Source of the DNA: CAWBRT01 sp050015355
GTDB lineage: Bacteria; Acidobacteriota; Terriglobia; Terriglobales; Acidobacteriaceae
Reading direction: 5' to 3'
DNA length: 43,865 bases
Assembly (NCBI GenBank): GCA_050015355.1
Contig: JBEKBO010000022.1
Location: forward strand, 1 to 43,865
Position 1 is the first letter of the stretch, and every line of letters begins with the position of its first letter. The position numbers and the translations under genes are program-made. Positions 42,188-43,865 of the stretch are shown here, piece after piece. The notes beneath the pieces are model-generated. The model did not search any database. It was not told the DNA's origin and saw nothing but the letters and a program-made list of their open reading frames with translations.

Positions 42188-42708
42188 TTGGTGGGTTCCA
42201 TTTTGAGCACGTCGTTGAAGCGGTTGAAATAGTTGAACAAGCCAATGGCCGCGGCCAATTCAATAATTTCGCCTTCCGAGTAATGGCTGCGCAACTCCGC
42301 CCAAAACTCGTCGTCGACCGAATGCGGACGCAGCGTTTCGCGTTCGGCCAACTCGAGCGCGGCTTTTTCGGCGGAAGTGAAATCGCCGCGAACGCGAAAG
42401 TCGGCCAGGTGCTGAATCTGATCTTTCGTCCACCCATACCGCTCTGCCAGAGCGGTGTGCGAGGCCAGTCAATACTCGCAGCCGTTGACCTGGGAGGTGC
42501 GCACGATGACAAGTTCTTTCAGCTTTGGCGTCAGGGTTCCGGTCTCCATGACGGCGCGGAAATGGGCGATCATGGTGCGCAGAATTTCCGGTCTGTGCGC
42601 GACCGTGCGGAACATGTTAGGCACATTTCCGCGTTGCTTTTGAAAGTGGTCGTAAATCGCTTGCGTGGGCTCGTCCACCTGTGAGCGTTCCAGCCGTGGA
42701 ATACGCAT
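42184..42708 (-). CDS. AhpD-like/carboxymuconolactone decarboxylase-family protein, candidate selenoprotein (CxxU)
   Basis: Read from ATG 42708 (GAGGAT ribosome site 6 bases upstream) the frame gives 174 codons with one internal TGA at codon 80 (42471-42469). Before it are MRIPRLERSQVDEPTQAIYD and, further on, LKELVIVRTSQVNGCEY. After it come LASHTALAERYGWTKDQIQH and an intact C-terminal helical part ending FNRFNDVLKMEPTK. This is the AhpD-like peroxidase-related fold, whose redox site is CxxCxxxH. Here C77 and H84 are present and the second Cys is replaced by TGA, consistent with selenocysteine. The two halves together have family length. The downstream half keeps coding character and overlaps the next gene. 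A nonsense-mutated pseudogene is the main alternative. Confidence 0.75.
42438..42456 (-). promoter_or_regulatory. Candidate bacterial SECIS hairpin
   Basis: The minus strand ACCGCTCTGGCAGAGCGGT is a perfect 8-bp stem with a GGC loop, starting 12 nt after the in-frame TGA and placing the loop 20 nt after it. Bacterial SECIS elements lie just downstream of the UGA within the coding sequence, with a small apical loop having G in its first two positions. This one fits in position, stem and loop. The same bases also encode TALAER, a common helix sequence, so chance is not excluded. Confidence 0.6.
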
Positions 42709-43145
42709 AGTGCATCCTCGATGAGAGACCGGGAAGAGAACCGAAATCGCGTGCTGCGTTGCGGCGCCGGCCCTCACTTTCGTATTTTGTAATTTCCGAT
42801 CGACCGCAACAGAGATGCCCATTTTGCGGCACAGACGCGCGACTGTCCAGCAGTTCCCTCGGTCACCGGGCTAGTTCGAAAGAACTAAGCGAAAATAGTT
42901 TGCGGAACTGCCGCCCTGAGCTGCGTCAAAATGGTAATACAGGTGCAGTGCTTTCCGGCAGCAGGTCCGTTTTTCAGAGGGGCGAACGCTATGTCGCGAC
43001 GATAACGCAGTCGCGTCAAAGATTTGTAAAGCGAATTCCTCGGAAAAGGTAAGACACGGAAAAACCGGTGGTGGAAGCGGTGAGCTATCAACCGGAACTG
43101 CATTGCCGAATAAAACACCGCATATTTACTCCAGGGAGTAGCTCG

Positions 43146-43703
43146 ATGAAATGGTGGAAGGCCGTTCTGCTCGCGTGTTTTGCCGCGGGAGCAGTAGCCG
43201 CCGAACATGGTCAGTTTTCCGCGACGAATCCAGCGATACACATTGCCGGAACAGCCGCCGCGCAGGACTCGCTGGTTCACATTCTGAGTCCCGTTCCAAG
43301 CCAGCAACTAAGCACTAACTACGTGGATGTGAATTACGAACTCGTGAACCCCGGCGTGAGCGGCGGTTCGCCGGATTTTCAAGTGCAGCTTGACGGCCGC
43401 GAACCGGTCTCAACGAAAGATACGACTTACACGTTTACGGGGCTGACTCCCGGTCAGCATACGGTCATCGTCCAACTTGTCGATGCGAATGGAACGCCAG
43501 TCACAGGCGGACGCTCGATGGTGGTGTTCTTCGTAGTCGCGGGTGGATCGCAGCAGCAGGGTACGCGCGCACCGGGTATGACGGCCAACAATAGCGACCA
43601 GCCGGAAATCGCTCCGGCTTCCAGCGCACTGCCGTTGCTCTCCATCATTGGATTTGGCGTTCTGCTGGGCGGCGTAGCCTCTGCCATGCGGACCCGCGGA
43701 TAG
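43146..43703 (+). CDS. Secreted Ig-like protein with C-terminal membrane anchor
   Basis: This 185-residue precursor has a signal peptide (WWKAVLLACFAAGAVAAE) and a single Ig/fibronectin-like beta domain (about residues 38-135: HILSPVPSQQLSTNYVDVNY, FQVQLDGREPV, YTFTGLTPGQHTVIVQLVDA). A Gly/Gln-rich linker and a C-terminal hydrophobic helix with Arg residues follow (LLSIIGFGVLLGGVASAMRTRG). That tail looks like a membrane anchor or sorting signal. GGGAG lies 8 bases before the ATG. Function is unknown. The 437-bp spacer upstream, shared with the divergent AhpD-like gene, contains no gene or RNA that I recognise. Confidence 0.7.
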   Translation: MKWWKAVLLACFAAGAVAAEHGQFSATNPAIHIAGTAAAQDSLVHILSPVPSQQLSTNYVDVNYELVNPGVSGGSPDFQVQLDGREPVSTKDTTYTFTGLTPGQHTVIVQLVDANGTPVTGGRSMVVFFVVAGGSQQQGTRAPGMTANNSDQPEIAPASSALPLLSIIGFGVLLGGVASAMRTRG

Positions 43704-43741
43704 ACCGCTCGTTGCTGCGCGCGCTTGTCACAAGTCAAATA

Positions 43742-43865
43742 ATGTCAAGTGGGTATTTACTTAACGCCACCGAACGCAACAGGTTGTGGTTTGACCAGGG
43801 TTGCAAACGGGACCGGATCTACCTGCACAGCCTGCTGGGCCAAGCGATAGAAGAGTTTGCCGCGC
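43742..43865 (+). CDS. Possible 5' part of a gene running off the window
   Basis: An ATG at 43742 opens a frame without stops to the window end (MSSGYLLNATERNRLWFDQG...). It looks helical and charged but has no ribosome site and no recognisable domain. A minus-strand frame through the same bases (stop at 43757-43759) is also open, so strand and reality are unsure. Confidence 0.25.
   Translation, partial: MSSGYLLNATERNRLWFDQGCKRDRIYLHSLLGQAIEEFAA

Noticed and set aside
42469..42822. AhpD-like gene as two separate genes or a simple truncated protein
   Set aside because: The TGA sits at a single conserved catalytic position, the frame resumes at once with matching family sequence, and no ribosome site or good start opens the second half.
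42709..43145. Riboswitch or small gene in the 437-bp spacer
   Set aside because: I compared it by eye with the c-di-GMP (GEMM) pattern because of CGAAAG and CGCAG-like pieces, but the order and spacing do not fit, and the one longer frame (42759-43052) is Ser/Arg-rich without a ribosome site.

Overview
This 43.9-kb window is GC-rich, gene-dense bacterial chromosome. The gene content (complete tol-pal operon, long hopanoid operon, TolC/adaptor efflux genes) indicates a Gram-negative outer membrane. The style of the genes, the hopanoid gene order and the GTCATCCTGAG-type interspersed elements suggest an acidobacterium of the Terriglobia type. That assignment is inferred from gene content; no rRNA marker is present and I saw no tRNA, CRISPR array or transposase.

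Layout. 1-11 kb: mixed genes, namely the 3' part of a repeat-rich secreted protein with a BamE-like C-terminus, a GT39-type glycosyltransferase, an MFS transporter, a NUDIX hydrolase, a DUF2848 protein, glgA, rsmA and a MEMO-family protein. 11.3-16.6 kb (minus strand): tolQ-tolR-tolA/tonB-like-tolB-pal-ybgF. 17-18.7 kb: recN. 19-30.8 kb (plus strand): a hopanoid operon, ispH-shc-hpnH-hpnA-hpnG-ADH1-ADH2-hpnC-hpnD-hpnE, with several 4-nt start/stop overlaps. It runs from an isoprenoid precursor enzyme, through squalene formation (hpnC/D/E) and cyclisation (shc), to side-chain addition (hpnH, hpnG). 30.8-33.5 kb (minus strand): two small DMT-type membrane proteins and hpnJ. 33.7-38.7 kb: a MacB-type permease lacking its ATPase domain, facing an adaptor-TPR-TolC operon. 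39-43.9 kb: a YihY-type membrane protein, queF, an MFS transporter, an OB-fold secreted protein coupled to an AhpD-like gene, and a membrane-anchored Ig-like protein.

Most interesting points. (1) The AhpD-like gene (minus strand, 42708 to 42184) has an in-frame TGA exactly where the second Cys of its CxxC motif should be. A perfect 8-bp hairpin with a GGC loop lies 20 nt downstream, so this is a candidate selenoprotein (CxxU). (2) Two coupled zinc-type dehydrogenases sit between hpnG and hpnC. They are candidates for the reductive step from ribosylhopane to bacteriohopanetetrol, whose enzyme was not known as far as I recall. (3) A family of about ten 40-45-bp hairpin elements (CCGGGGTCCCCG ... 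GGGGTGG) is scattered through the window in both orientations. Copies lie inside hpnC (once internally, once forming its C-terminus) and at both ends of an MFS gene.
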